Assembly (NCBI RefSeq): GCF_003463825.1
Contig: NZ_QSDY01000006.1
Coordinates: 1 to 58,841, forward strand
Reading direction: 5' to 3'
DNA: 58,841 nucleotides
Origin: Veillonella sp. AM51-8BH
Lineage (GTDB): Bacteria > Bacillota > Negativicutes > Veillonellales > Veillonellaceae
The notes under the pieces are model-generated. The model was given only the letters and a program-made list of their open reading frames with translations. It was not told where the DNA came from and made no database searches. A program made the translations under genes and the position numbers. Shown one piece after another: positions 1 to 10,554 of this stretch. The stretch's first letter is position 1. Each line of letters starts with the position of its first letter.

Positions 1-252
1 TTATAAACTAATTTAAGCACGTCACAGTTTGTATATTGTGAATATTTTAAATAAAATTTTCATCTCATAGATTTATTTAGTTATACATAATTCTGCATAT
101 ATAAAAATTGTATAAAATATTTTTCTATAGAATTTTCGATATACGCATTTTCTGATAACCTTATAGCATACTTCGATATACCGCACTACATTAGCGACCG
201 AAAGGATTAGATGTATTATACTTTTTTTGTATTCTAAATCATTTCATTACAA
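1..252. other. AT-rich intergenic stretch
   Basis: No open frame with a ribosome binding site and no structured element is visible here. The terminator of purA begins directly after it. Confidence 0.5.
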
Positions 253-275
253 AAGGCTCCTCTTAGAGGAGCCTT
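253..275 (-). terminator. Intrinsic terminator of purA
   Basis: A 10-bp perfect stem (253-262 with 266-275) and 3-nt loop, followed on the minus strand by TTTTG. It lies about 110 nt past the purA stop. Confidence 0.75.
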
Positions 276-384
276 ATCTGTATAATTCTATAAACCGATT
301 GCATAGCGGTAAAATTTTAACAATTATACAGCTACATCGACACTATCGAATGCAATCATTCGCATTATATCAAATTAGTATAGC

Positions 385-2015
<1,631 letters not shown>

Positions 2016-2016
2016 A

Positions 2017-2182
2017 TTATGTATACCTCTCAATATAATCATTCTTGTATCTAACAGCTAATTCAATAGCATTCTTCGGTGTTTTCATAGATTTTTTTAC
2101 AAAACCATTTGTTAGAACAATTTGTCTACCAACAAAAAAGAAATATAATATCATAAAAAACAACAGAAAACGTATCCATCAT
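2017..2182 (-). pseudogene. HigB/Gp49-type toxin remnant, core deleted
   Basis: Two pieces of a RelE/HigB (Gp49 family) mRNA interferase remain. From ATG 2182, behind GGAGG, the frame reads MMDTFSVVFYD, the usual N-terminus. Then, in another frame, come the C-terminal hallmarks LYFFFVG, QIVLTNGFVKK and a basic tail, ending with TAA 1 nt before higA. About 50 central codons, including most of the catalytic fold, are missing and the junction is out of frame. No active toxin can be made. Family assignment rests on motif recognition. Confidence 0.75.
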
Positions 2183-2190
2183 ATTCCTCC

Positions 2191-2352
2191 TAGTACTAGA
2201 AGAAATCTTTACTTAAATTATATGTTAAAACATATATCAGTAAAGATATGAGATATAGAAATTTGAAGTCTTAGTACTAGAAGAAATCTTTACTTAAATT
2301 ATATGTTAAAACATATATCAGTAAAGATATGAGATATAGAAATTTGAAGTCT
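2191..2352. repeat. 81-bp perfect tandem duplication upstream of higBA remnant
   Basis: Copies at 2191-2271 and 2272-2352 are identical over 81 bp. Each contains a dyad in which ATCTTTACT is repeated inverted around ATATGTT-AA-AACATAT. The duplicated unit carries the promoter and putative operator of the toxin-antitoxin locus, so the locus has two promoter copies in a row. Confidence 0.9.
2217..2244 (-). promoter_or_regulatory. Promoter/operator of the first higBA locus (proximal copy)
   Basis: -35 TTTACT (2239-2244), 16-nt spacer, -10 TATAAT (2217-2222). The inverted repeat ATATGTT/AACATAT (2220-2235) overlaps the -10 and spacer, as expected for HigA autorepression. The same sequence recurs 81 bp upstream. 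Confidence 0.55.
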
Positions 2353-2395
2353 TACTATATCCAATATAAGTATCTGGCCCCTTAAAGTAAACAAA

Positions 2396-2422
2396 TGGGA
2401 GGTGACCAATAGTCACCTCCCA
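2396..2422 (-). terminator. GTGACCAAT hairpin, likely terminator of the MFS gene
   Basis: Perfect 11-bp stem (2396-2406 with 2412-2422) and 5-nt loop; the minus strand then reads ATTTGTTTACTTTA. It lies 84 nt past the MFS stop. A closely similar hairpin with the same GGTGACCAAT core occurs at 18853-18877. Confidence 0.65.
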
Positions 2423-2505
2423 TATATTGACATTTTAACTAGTCAAAGTATTCTATTTTGCCATAGATACTATTCCATTTTTAATTTTTATCTGTTACTT
2501 AAGTA

Positions 2506-3652
2506 CTATTTTGGTTCTTTAAGCCATAGGCTCATTAGTAGCCCCATAAGTCCTACGGGTATCAAGGTCATCAAAGCAGTTTGCACGTCATAGATGTCTG
2601 CTAGATGGCCTACATATGGCGCTACAAGGCCGCCTAAGGTAATGCCAAGGCCTAGTGTAATCCCCGATGCAAAGCCTGCATTTTTAGCAAGGTATTTTTG
2701 ACCTAGTACAGTAATGGGTCCGTATTGTGAGAATACGCCAAAGGCCATCGGTATCATAGCACCGAAGAAGCCCCAGATATTAGGCACAAATATAAACACT
2801 AAAACGGATGGCAAGAAGATAAGATTGCCTAAGCGCACCGTTTTAAGGAAGCCTAATTTATCAGATAAAGCCCCGCCCATATAGGTAAGGACTGCTCCCA
2901 TTGCAAAGTACATAGTTAGCGCCAAACTAGAGGCACTGGCTTCGCCGTTTATAACGGTAATATACAAAATAGGGATAAAGATGGATAGTACAGAGAACAA
3001 TATGGAGCGAGAAGCAATGACAAAGAATAACTTGCCGAAGCTACCCAATCGTTGGCACCAGTATTAGTGGACTTAGCAGAGCTTTACTTTCACCAACAAC
3101 ATCGGTAGCCGCAGAACCTGTAAAGGCATACACATACAATAACACGCCAATTAAGGCAATGGCCGTGAACACCCAAAGGAATTGACCACCAAAGACGTAT
3201 ACACCACCAGCAAGGAGCGGTCCTAGTGCAAAACCAGCGCTACCGCCTACGGCAAAGCGCCCCATAGCATTACCAAGCTCATTGGATTGCATACGGTTTA
3301 CAAGAAGTGCCGCCTCAGGATGGAACAATGCAGCCCCAAGGCCTGCAATGAGCGATAGAGCAAGTATCATCTCATAGCTCGTCGCCAGTGCAATGGCACT
3401 AATGGAGACTAATGTTATAGAAAAACCTACAGGAATGAACCAAGGCACGCGCCACCGATCCGCCACATAGCCCAAGATAGGTTGGGCTATAGAAGCCACG
3501 ATGGTGTTACAGAAAATGATAGATGCTGATTGATAGTAATTAAGCCCAAAGTTAGCAATAAAAAACGGTATAAGCGCCGCTAGAGATCCTTGTCCAAAGT
3601 CATTAATACAATGAAAAATAGGCGGTCCGTATTTTCGTATAATACGTTTCAT
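2506..3652 (-). pseudogene. MFS transporter, Fsr (fosmidomycin-resistance) type, frameshifted
   Basis: An inner-membrane exporter of the major facilitator superfamily. The N-terminal half resembles E. coli Fsr: a start like IFHCINDFGQGSLAALIPFF, DRWRVPW in the 2-3 loop, GLGAALFHPEAA, and MGRFAVGGSAGFALGPLLAGG. Start ATG 3652 has GGAGG at good spacing. The frame stops near 3041 in the hydrophilic loop between TM6 and TM7, and the second six helices continue in another frame. Adding one base in the CCC run at 3044-3046 and one near 3073-3075 would give a continuous, plausible loop and about 382 aa, near family length. So the break may be a sequencing error rather than decay. Confidence 0.8.
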
Positions 3653-3772
3653 ATAACCTCCTAAAATAAATAAAAACAGGTAGATATAGCCAACACCTAA
3701 TGCATGTGCCATAGGCTTGTTGGTCTATACCTACCCTAATCTTTCATATGTTATGTGGGAAGTACCCTACAA

Positions 3773-5068
3773 TTATAGGCCAAAGCGAGCCATGATTGTA
3801 TCTACATGTTTCAACAATTTATGTGGATCGAAGCATGCATCGATTTCTTCAGCAGTCATGTATTTCTTGATGTTTTCATCAGATTTAAGACCTGTAGCGA
3901 AATCTTTACCTTCAAGCCAACGTTCCATAGCGTATTTTTGAACCCAACGGTATGCTTCATCACGTACTGCACCTTTGTCTACAAGGTGAGTCAAAATTGT
4001 TTGGCTGAATACAAGGCCCCCTGTAAGGTTAAGGTTTTTAAGCATTGTTTCAGGATATACCAACAATTTATCAATTGTACGGATTGTAAGGTGAAGCATG
4101 TAATTCAACGAAATTGTTGCATCTGGTAAAATAACGCGTTCTACAGAGCTATGGGATATGTCGCGTTCATGCCACAAAGCTTGGTCTTCGTAAGCAGATT
4201 GAGCATAACCACGAAGCAATCGAGCCATACCGCAAATTCTTTCACATGTAATAGGATTACGTTTATGAGGCATTGCAGAGGAACCCTTTTGTTTAGGGCT
4301 GAAATATTCTTCCGCTTCACGCACTTCAGTACGTTGCAAATGACGGATTTCCAAAGCGATTTTATCCAATGTACCGCCTACAACAGCGATAGTGGACAAC
4401 AATTCAGCGTGACGGTCACGTTGTACGACTTGTGTAGCAATTTTAACAGGTTCAAGACCTAATTTTTCGCATACATATTGTTCTACGAATGGATCGATGT
4501 TGGAGTACGTACCAACAGCACCGGACAATTTACCAACAGCTACGCTTTTGCGAGCGTGCTCCATGCGTTCGATGTCGCGTTCTACTTCAGCCATCCACAA
4601 TGCTAATTTCAAACCAAATGTAGTAGGTTCACCATGAATACCATGTGTACGGCCGATCATAGGTGTGTATTTGAACTCAGCTGCACGACGACGCAATACT
4701 TCGTGCAAGCGTTTCAAGTCTTCAATCAAGATGTCGCATGCTTGTTTCATCATGTAACCAAGTGCTGTATCTTTAACGTCAGTAGATGTAAGGCCAAGGT
4801 GGATGTATTTAGCCGCTTCAGGACCTACGTATTCGCCTACTGCTGTTACGAAGGAAATAATATCGTGGTTTGTTTCCTTTTCGATTTCATGAATGCGTTC
4901 AACGTCGAAATTGCCCTTTTCACGAATGGCTTTAGCCGCTTCTTTAGGGATAACTCCCAACTCAGCTTGCGCCTCGGATGCCAATGTTTCTACTAATAAC
5001 ATTGTGTCGAACTCATTGCGTTCGCTCCAAATATGGCCCATTTCTTCTCGTGTATAACGTGGTATCAT
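3773..5068 (-). CDS. purB: Adenylosuccinate lyase
   Basis: Cleaves adenylosuccinate to AMP and fumarate and also SAICAR to AICAR. It is a member of the fumarase/aspartase superfamily. The signature SSAMPHKRNP is at residues 263-272, TSTD at 94-97, and catalytic-region histidines occur in TNHD (about 68) and RTHG (about 141). At 431 aa it has standard length. ATG 5068 follows AGGAGA. Together with purA it forms the AMP branch of purine synthesis. Confidence 0.97.
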   Translation of the reverse strand: MIPRYTREEMGHIWSERNEFDTMLLVETLASEAQAELGVIPKEAAKAIREKGNFDVERIHEIEKETNHDIISFVTAVGEYVGPEAAKYIHLGLTSTDVKDTALGYMMKQACDILIEDLKRLHEVLRRRAAEFKYTPMIGRTHGIHGEPTTFGLKLALWMAEVERDIERMEHARKSVAVGKLSGAVGTYSNIDPFVEQYVCEKLGLEPVKIATQVVQRDRHAELLSTIAVVGGTLDKIALEIRHLQRTEVREAEEYFSPKQKGSSAMPHKRNPITCERICGMARLLRGYAQSAYEDQALWHERDISHSSVERVILPDATISLNYMLHLTIRTIDKLLVYPETMLKNLNLTGGLVFSQTILTHLVDKGAVRDEAYRWVQKYAMERWLEGKDFATGLKSDENIKKYMTAEEIDACFDPHKLLKHVDTIMARFGL

Positions 5069-5131
5069 GATGTCTCCTTTGCATGATAAAAGCTAGATTT
5101 CTTATAGAATAATTGTACCATATGTGAAAGC

Positions 5132-5148
5132 TCCATTCAATGAATGGA
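5132..5148. repeat. Small perfect inverted repeat
   Basis: TCCATTCA and TGAATGGA flank one base. It lies downstream of the HtpX-like gene and upstream of purB. It lacks a clear T tract, so terminator function is uncertain. Confidence 0.4.
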
Positions 5149-5264
5149 CCTAAATTTTCCGAATGATAATTATATTAAATTTACTAATTGTTCGTGTTTA
5201 TGCAGCATTCACTATATTCAAACTTCTATTTTAGTTTTATATAGATTAAGACCTCTATTCGGCT

Positions 5265-6239
5265 CTATTGGATACATTTAGCTTTTCTTATCATTCGGTC
5301 CCACAAGAGACTTCGTTTCAGTTCGTATACTTCTATACCTTCATCGATACGTTGAATACGTTTAATCATTTTCGGATGGGTAATAAACAGACGACTGAAG
5401 AAGCCCGTACTTTCACGATCATATAATTCACCAGTTTCAAGGATACCAATTTGTTCAGTGGCAAGGCCTAATGCAACAAGGCCCTCTCGCAACTCTCGCC
5501 CTAAACCGATAGATACGGCGTAGGCATCTGCAGCATACTCACGACGGCGGCTATCAAAATAGTAGGTAATCCACTTCGGCAAGCGCAGTACATACTCCAC
5601 CGCCGCAATCATAACAAGAAGAACTATTTGGATTATGCGAATGACGATATTAACAATAGGAATCAGTGCCAATATATTTAAGGCTCCATTTAAAAGTATA
5701 ACGAGGTTTAAGATTAATTGTCCTAATCGGTCCATAGCGTAGGTTATGGTCAAGTAAATCGTGTCTCGGTTTCTTAAATGCCCCAATTCATGCGCCAAAA
5801 CGCCAAGCAAATGTCGTTTATCTAATCCACTCAAAGCGCCTGTATGAATGGTAATATGATTGATGCCTGAAGCAAAAGCATTGATATCCTCATCAGTGCG
5901 CATACGCAATGTCAAAGTATTTCTTGATACGCCACTACGTGTACATAATTCTTCTAAGAGTGGTTCAATATATTCAGCTTCTACAGCACTTGGTTTTCTT
6001 TCACCTTGTAACAAATGGGCTAGCCAACTAAAAGGTGGCAAAAATAATCCAATCGCCACGATAATAGGTAACGCAATAGACAAAACAATATACACATCTA
6101 ACTTATCCGCTAAATGTAACGGTTTTATAAACCAATCCCAAGAAAAGGGGTACACCAATTGCACGGCAGACTCTAAAATTGGGAAAAAGACAAATACAAT
6201 AATGACATTAACGATATAGGTAAGAATAACTTGAATCAT
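5265..6239 (-). CDS. M48 family metalloprotease, HtpX-like
   Basis: A membrane zinc protease, probably involved in membrane-protein quality control. Two N-terminal hydrophobic segments (about 1-22 and 48-68) precede the zinc motif HELGH at 150-154; the third ligand glutamate is in RRREYAADAYA (about 234). Two more hydrophobic stretches lie between (about 175-215), as in HtpX. The length, 324 aa, is slightly longer than E. coli HtpX. ATG 6239 has a purine-rich site AAAGAGAG. Divergent from the next gene. Confidence 0.85.
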   Translation of the reverse strand: MIQVILTYIVNVIIVFVFFPILESAVQLVYPFSWDWFIKPLHLADKLDVYIVLSIALPIIVAIGLFLPPFSWLAHLLQGERKPSAVEAEYIEPLLEELCTRSGVSRNTLTLRMRTDEDINAFASGINHITIHTGALSGLDKRHLLGVLAHELGHLRNRDTIYLTITYAMDRLGQLILNLVILLNGALNILALIPIVNIVIRIIQIVLLVMIAAVEYVLRLPKWITYYFDSRRREYAADAYAVSIGLGRELREGLVALGLATEQIGILETGELYDRESTGFFSRLFITHPKMIKRIQRIDEGIEVYELKRSLLWDRMIRKAKCIQ

Positions 6240-6435
6240 AGGCGCTCTCTTTACGTTCTTATAGGCTTATATAGCTATATACTAATATAGTAATAAATTA
6301 ATTAAAGTGTATCATAGCTGTACATTGTGATATATAATAAACATACAGACTAAACCTATTATGAAGAATAGCTTATTTATAACTGAGCTTTATGATAGTA
6401 GTAAGACTAACTATGTCCGTTATGGGGAGGCTTTC

Positions 6436-6846
6436 ATGGCAAATTTAAATCGCAAAGAGCGTCGTGCACAGCGCAACGAATCAAATACTATAGGTATACT
6501 ATTACGCCTATTCTTTGGACTCAGCTTTATCGGCTTGGCTGTAGTACTATTTGGAGAGTTCGATCTCAATTATGTATTTTCTATCTTTACAGCAGATATT
6601 ATCGTGTCCTTAATTTACGTGATACTCAATAAATCTCGCATCACTACATCCTTAGCTGTTAACACCAATGTACGCGTTATCATTGCATTCCTCATCATGC
6701 TAGTAACAATGTTCTTCTACGCTTTCGCATTATGGCGCGTCGATCAATTTAGTGCACCAATGCAGGTCACCTTGTTCATCGGTGGGGCCATCGTGTACCT
6801 TGCGGTATTCAACTCCACTAAGACAATGCTTACTAATCAAGACTAA
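6436..6846 (+). CDS. Small four-helix membrane protein, function unknown
   Basis: 136 aa. A basic N-terminus (NRKERRAQR) is followed by four hydrophobic segments (about 20-40, 45-63, 80-100, 110-128). Start ATG 6436 was chosen because GGGGAGG lies 5 nt upstream; the upstream ATG 6361 has no such site. I recognise no family. Transcribed alone, with a hairpin terminator downstream shared with the convergent TonB gene. Confidence 0.7.
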   Translation: MANLNRKERRAQRNESNTIGILLRLFFGLSFIGLAVVLFGEFDLNYVFSIFTADIIVSLIYVILNKSRITTSLAVNTNVRVIIAFLIMLVTMFFYAFALWRVDQFSAPMQVTLFIGGAIVYLAVFNSTKTMLTNQD

Positions 6847-6924
6847 CAAATATTTAATACTACATAAATTACATACGTATAGGAACTCAAAATTATTCTG
6901 TAAAACAAAATAGCAAACATAACA

Positions 6925-6968
6925 AAAGAGGCATATCTTACATACATTTGTATGAGATATGCCTCTTT
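6925..6968. terminator. Bidirectional terminator
   Basis: A 14-bp inverted repeat around GAGGCATATCT with A and T flanks lies between two converging genes, so it can serve both. Confidence 0.75.
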
Positions 6969-7812
6969 ATTGTCCTAGAATAACGGGAACTGCTAAGTAA
7001 ACAGGTTCACCTCGTCGGTTAACGATAGATCCACTGCTTTTGATGATGCGCAGTGCTTCGTCTCGTACAGCTGGTGGTACATCGTCCACGATCAGTGGCG
7101 TATGTTCGCCAACGATGACATTACCGTTAACATCAAAGTTAACTCGTACTACCACCTTGCCTGTTACGACAGATGCTCGCCCCTGTTCTTGCACAGTCCG
7201 CAAATAGTCATGAGGATTAATATCTGGTTTTTGTAAAAGCGCTTGTTGTCCTGGCGTCAATAAACTCAATGCTAAATCAGATAAGACAGATAAGTCACTA
7301 GATTCAGGCAATCCATCTCCAGTTGCATTCGGATCTGATGTTATCTCTTTACCGATAGGCGCTTTACTATTCTTGGAGGATTTTTCATCCTTAGAATCAG
7401 CTCCGTGCGTAACTACAGCTTGTTCACTGCTACTCGTTTCCGATTCAATAGCCTTTGGAACGGCCCATTCTCGGCGCACACTAGAAGCTGCTGTACTTTC
7501 ACTTAACTCTTTAGTCCGTTCATTCTCTTGCTTGCGCTCATCCAGTGAGGGATTTACCTTAGGCGCTGCCCCTTCTGGAGTTACATTCTGTGGTTTTTCC
7601 ATAGGATTTTCCGCAGGTTTCGGTGCAGTGTCAACAGCCTCAACCCCCGTATCGCTTTCACCATCATCAGGCAAATTAAAGCTAATTTCCGCCGCATCAT
7701 GGGCGGCACCTGTACCCGCCATTCCCCGCAAAGAAAGACCCATACCAGAGATGAGGATAATTGTGATTCCTAAGGACACCATAAACGGTTTTAAATAATG
7801 CGATTCAAACAT
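6967..7812 (-). CDS. TonB-family energy transducer
   Basis: Spans the periplasm to carry proton-motive energy from ExbB/ExbD to outer-membrane receptors. One N-terminal membrane helix (about 8-30) is followed by a long Pro/Glu/Ser-rich, low-complexity periplasmic region, and a C-terminal TonB domain (about 200-281) with GKVVVRVNFDVNGNV and VYLAVPVILGQ. Start ATG 7812 has GGAAGTG; it overlaps nothing but begins 5 nt after the exbD stop, so exbB-exbD-tonB form one operon. At 281 aa it fits the family. Confidence 0.85.
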   Translation of the reverse strand: MFESHYLKPFMVSLGITIILISGMGLSLRGMAGTGAAHDAAEISFNLPDDGESDTGVEAVDTAPKPAENPMEKPQNVTPEGAAPKVNPSLDERKQENERTKELSESTAASSVRREWAVPKAIESETSSSEQAVVTHGADSKDEKSSKNSKAPIGKEITSDPNATGDGLPESSDLSVLSDLALSLLTPGQQALLQKPDINPHDYLRTVQEQGRASVVTGKVVVRVNFDVNGNVIVGEHTPLIVDDVPPAVRDEALRIIKSSGSIVNRRGEPVYLAVPVILGQ

Positions 7813-7816
7813 AGAA

Positions 7817-8221
7817 TCACTTCCGTTCCGTAGCGACGCTAATATATTTAGCGCCATTTACCTTGAGCATGTCCAATAGGGCAATAACCTCGCTATAGTA
7901 AACATCCTTAGATGCGCGGATAACAAAAGCTTGTCGAGGTGCTTGTTTCACGATAGATTGTACCTCTTCGGCCAAGCGGTCGGAAGAGATTTCCTGATTG
8001 TCGATATATAGCGTGTGCGTTGTGGTGAGCGTAATCGTAATAGGCTCAATAGATTTTGCCGTAGATGTCGATGCAGATGGCAAATTGAGCGGAATTTGCT
8101 GCTCTGTATTCATGTACAGCGTACCAACCATGAAGAATACCAATAAGAAAAATACGATATCGATCATAGGGATAATCATGATGGTCGGTTCTTTTTTAAC
8201 CCCTAATGTGCGTCGTCTCAT
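7817..8221 (-). CDS. exbD: Biopolymer transport protein ExbD/TolR
   Basis: Proton-channel partner of ExbB. 134 aa with one N-terminal helix, PMIDIVFFLLVFFMV (about 18-35), which carries the conserved aspartate, then a periplasmic domain. It starts inside the end of exbB (4-nt ATGA overlap) and is followed by tonB after 4 nt, which shows tight coupling. Confidence 0.92.
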   Translation of the reverse strand: MRRRTLGVKKEPTIMIIPMIDIVFFLLVFFMVGTLYMNTEQQIPLNLPSASTSTAKSIEPITITLTTTHTLYIDNQEISSDRLAEEVQSIVKQAPRQAFVIRASKDVYYSEVIALLDMLKVNGAKYISVATERK

Positions 8222-8823
8222 ATATCATGTTCCTCGTTGTACGCATCGAGGATGTTGCCGCACTCATGCTCTAAGGTAGTAATAGAATCGTTTACCTTTG
8301 CTGCACAGTAACTGTGAAAGCCGAGCGCAATAATCGCTACAGTCAAGCCTGTAGCCGTTGCCACTAAAGCTTCAGATACACCACCTGTAATGATTGTAGG
8401 CGCACCAATATCGCCGCCTACTACTGCGAAAGCGCGAATCATACCCAGCACTGTACCCAACAGCCCTAACAACGGTGCCATCGTTACGATCATACTAAGC
8501 CAGCTAAGGCCGCGTTTTAAACGCTCATCGGCGTAAGATACTACGTCTTGCAAACGGTTTTCTAAACCATTATAGTTCTTTGCACTGCGCATAGCGCGAG
8601 CAAATAAAGAGCCAAGCTCCTCTGTGTCGCGTTCCAGAACACTTGGTAACATGACCCAAGATTGATTCTTCTCTAACACCTTATTAAAGCGGCGCAAGTC
8701 CTTTGTAAACTTACGATATAAAATGATACGCTCAATGCCAATCATCAATGCAAAGAGCAAAAAAATTACTAGCGGATACATAACAAATCCACCAGCCACA
8801 AATAAATGCGTTATGCTACTCAT
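8218..8823 (-). CDS. exbB: MotA/TolQ/ExbB proton channel protein
   Basis: Pentameric proton channel that powers TonB. 201 aa with three membrane segments: about 8-30, then the conserved MAPLLGLLGTVLGMI (about 110-130) and EALVATATGLTVAIIALGF (about 150-175). Start ATG 8823 follows GGAGG; the longer frame from 8835 begins at a TTG inside that ribosome site. It is the first gene of exbB-exbD-tonB. Confidence 0.92.
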   Translation of the reverse strand: MSSITHLFVAGGFVMYPLVIFLLFALMIGIERIILYRKFTKDLRRFNKVLEKNQSWVMLPSVLERDTEELGSLFARAMRSAKNYNGLENRLQDVVSYADERLKRGLSWLSMIVTMAPLLGLLGTVLGMIRAFAVVGGDIGAPTIITGGVSEALVATATGLTVAIIALGFHSYCAAKVNDSITTLEHECGNILDAYNEEHDI

Positions 8824-8911
8824 ACTAACCTCCAAAAGCCTTCACCCTCTAGGCCCCAATAACCTTTATTATATCACGTTTTAGGGCATCTAAAAATATG
8901 TATGAGACAAA

Positions 8912-8953
8912 AAAGGCTATACTAATCATGATACACATATTAGTATAGCCTTT
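8912..8953 (-). terminator. Terminator of the 10257-9060 pair
   Basis: About 14 bp inverted repeat (AAAGGCTATACTAA) ending in six Ts on the minus strand, downstream of the small membrane protein gene. Confidence 0.75.
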
Positions 8954-9059
8954 AATTTTGCTTTTATTCTGCTTCTACTCTACTTCTATTTTTCCTTTGC
9001 CGGACCTTAATTCCGTCATAGATTTAACCATAGCATAACCATTGCATTCGTATGATTTA

Positions 9060-9317
9060 TTAGTCTTTTTTTAGGAATTTTACAAGTATGCCACCGATTG
9101 TTAAGGACAATCCAAAGCCACTACAGAACATGCCGATGGAATACATCCAAGCATAAGTTTGATTGTTAGAAGAAATTGCTTTAGCTGCTTCTCGTGCATT
9201 AGTAGCATTTCTTGCAATTTCTAAATTTGTTGCAGCTGGATCTGGGTTTAATAACAGGATAACAATACCTATAATTAAAACAACTACACCAACAGGTAAC
9301 AACATTTTTTTACTCAT
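9060..9317 (-). CDS. Small two-helix membrane protein (DUF3185-like)
   Basis: 85 aa with hydrophobic segments at about 6-23 and 55-78, separated by an Ala/Asn-rich linker (ARNATNAREAAKAIS). The layout resembles DUF3185 proteins, but I am unsure. Start ATG 9317 has GAGGG 8 nt upstream; 9338 is less likely. It lies 49 nt after the lipoprotein gene and probably shares its transcript. Confidence 0.6.
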   Translation of the reverse strand: MSKKMLLPVGVVVLIIGIVILLLNPDPAATNLEIARNATNAREAAKAISSNNQTYAWMYSIGMFCSGFGLSLTIGGILVKFLKKD

Positions 9318-9366
9318 TTTAAGACCCTCTTTAAACATTATACGAAACGGTATATACGATTAGATA

Positions 9367-10257
9367 TTATTTATCAAGTTTATTCATATCCAAGCGATTT
9401 ACACTGCCAATAAAGCTATTATAGGATTCGATCATATCATTGTAATGATCAGCTGTTTGGTCACCTAAGAATGTACGAATTCTACCAATAGTTGTATTCA
9501 AATGATTTTTAGCAGAGTTATAGTCCGGACTAGTAATGCTACTGGATACATCCATGATTCCTTGCAACTCTTGGTTCGCCGCATTTACATCGATTTGCTT
9601 GCCTTCTTCAAAGCTATCCAATAATGCAGTTAAACGTAAATGAACTTCTTGAGCAGCAGCTGCATTTTTCTTACCGGAATCTTTAAGTTCTTTCAACTGT
9701 TCTTGTTGATTTTCCGTATTATGTTTGTGAATTACTGCGTCTAACTGATTATATGCTGCATAGAATTGATCATATAGTTGAACGTATTTAGGTCCTAATT
9801 GTTGTTCCTTAGCATAATTATCTGCTTGATATGAATTAGTTTGGTAGTACGTATCCAATTCATTTGCTACTGGTACAATGTCCTTTAATACGGCTAATAC
9901 GTTATCAAGAGGTTCCTTCATATCATCATATGGTATACCCGCATCTTTAGCGGCTTGTAATTTTTGTTGTAAGCTATCAAACTTTGGTGCCATAAAGCTT
10001 GATAAATGTTGACCCTCTCTTAGTTTTTGAATGGAAGGATTAATAGCATATCCAAAGCGTACGGTACCACTGTTAAAATTACCAACTGCTTCAATATACT
10101 GATTAAAGACTTGAATGTCTTTTTGCGATGCCTTTTGAGCACCTTGCTGCACCCCATTGGCAATCTTAGAAAAACTACAACCACTCAAAAATAATGGAGC
10201 TGTTAGAGTAGATGCACACAATACGGCTGTTAACATTTTCTTTACTAGTGGTTTCAT
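9367..10257 (-). CDS. DUF3829-type lipoprotein (YiiG-like)
   Basis: 296 aa. Signal peptide with lipobox LSGC (cysteine about 27), then an alpha-helical body. The layout and composition fit the DUF3829/YiiG family of envelope lipoproteins with unknown role. It has a clear paralogue at 17822-18724: both share GIPYD(D/E)MKEPLD, NYAKEQQLGPKYVQLY and DAGKKNAAAAQEV or DSGKKNAAAAQEV. Start ATG 10257 follows GAGAGGG. Confidence 0.75.
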   Translation of the reverse strand: MKPLVKKMLTAVLCASTLTAPLFLSGCSFSKIANGVQQGAQKASQKDIQVFNQYIEAVGNFNSGTVRFGYAINPSIQKLREGQHLSSFMAPKFDSLQQKLQAAKDAGIPYDDMKEPLDNVLAVLKDIVPVANELDTYYQTNSYQADNYAKEQQLGPKYVQLYDQFYAAYNQLDAVIHKHNTENQQEQLKELKDSGKKNAAAAQEVHLRLTALLDSFEEGKQIDVNAANQELQGIMDVSSSITSPDYNSAKNHLNTTIGRIRTFLGDQTADHYNDMIESYNSFIGSVNRLDMNKLDK

Positions 10258-10392
10258 AATGACCCTCTCATTTAAATCACACACACAAGTAACAGTTTAT
10301 GATTAAATTATATATCATATATGTTATTTATGAAAGTATCAACCGTATTTTTTATGAAATTTGTTTCATGAATATGCTTTCACAAGCACATA

Positions 10393-10455
10393 AAAAGGCA
10401 TAGTATACATCTCCATTGGGGTAAACCCAATAGTAATGTTTATACTATGCCTTTT
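10393..10455 (-). terminator. Terminator of the mutA-mutB-meaB operon
   Basis: Long stem (AAAAGGCATAGTATA with its complement) holding an inner CCATTGGG/CCCAATAG hairpin. It ends in Ts on the minus strand, about 100 nt past meaB. Confidence 0.75.
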
Positions 10456-10554
10456 CTGGATACATCTTATATGTCTAAATCAGTATGATAGCTAATCGGA
10501 GTGTCTTAATAGATAAGTTATGCCAGCTTATCAAATAGGTATGTAGCTATCTAC

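Noticed and set aside
3041..3048. Two separate transporter half-genes
   Set aside because: The second half has only a TTG inside the first frame, no ribosome site, and the two together make one MFS protein.
10393..10455. Small regulatory RNA
   Set aside because: It is better explained as the terminator of the meaB operon; no promoter was seen before it.
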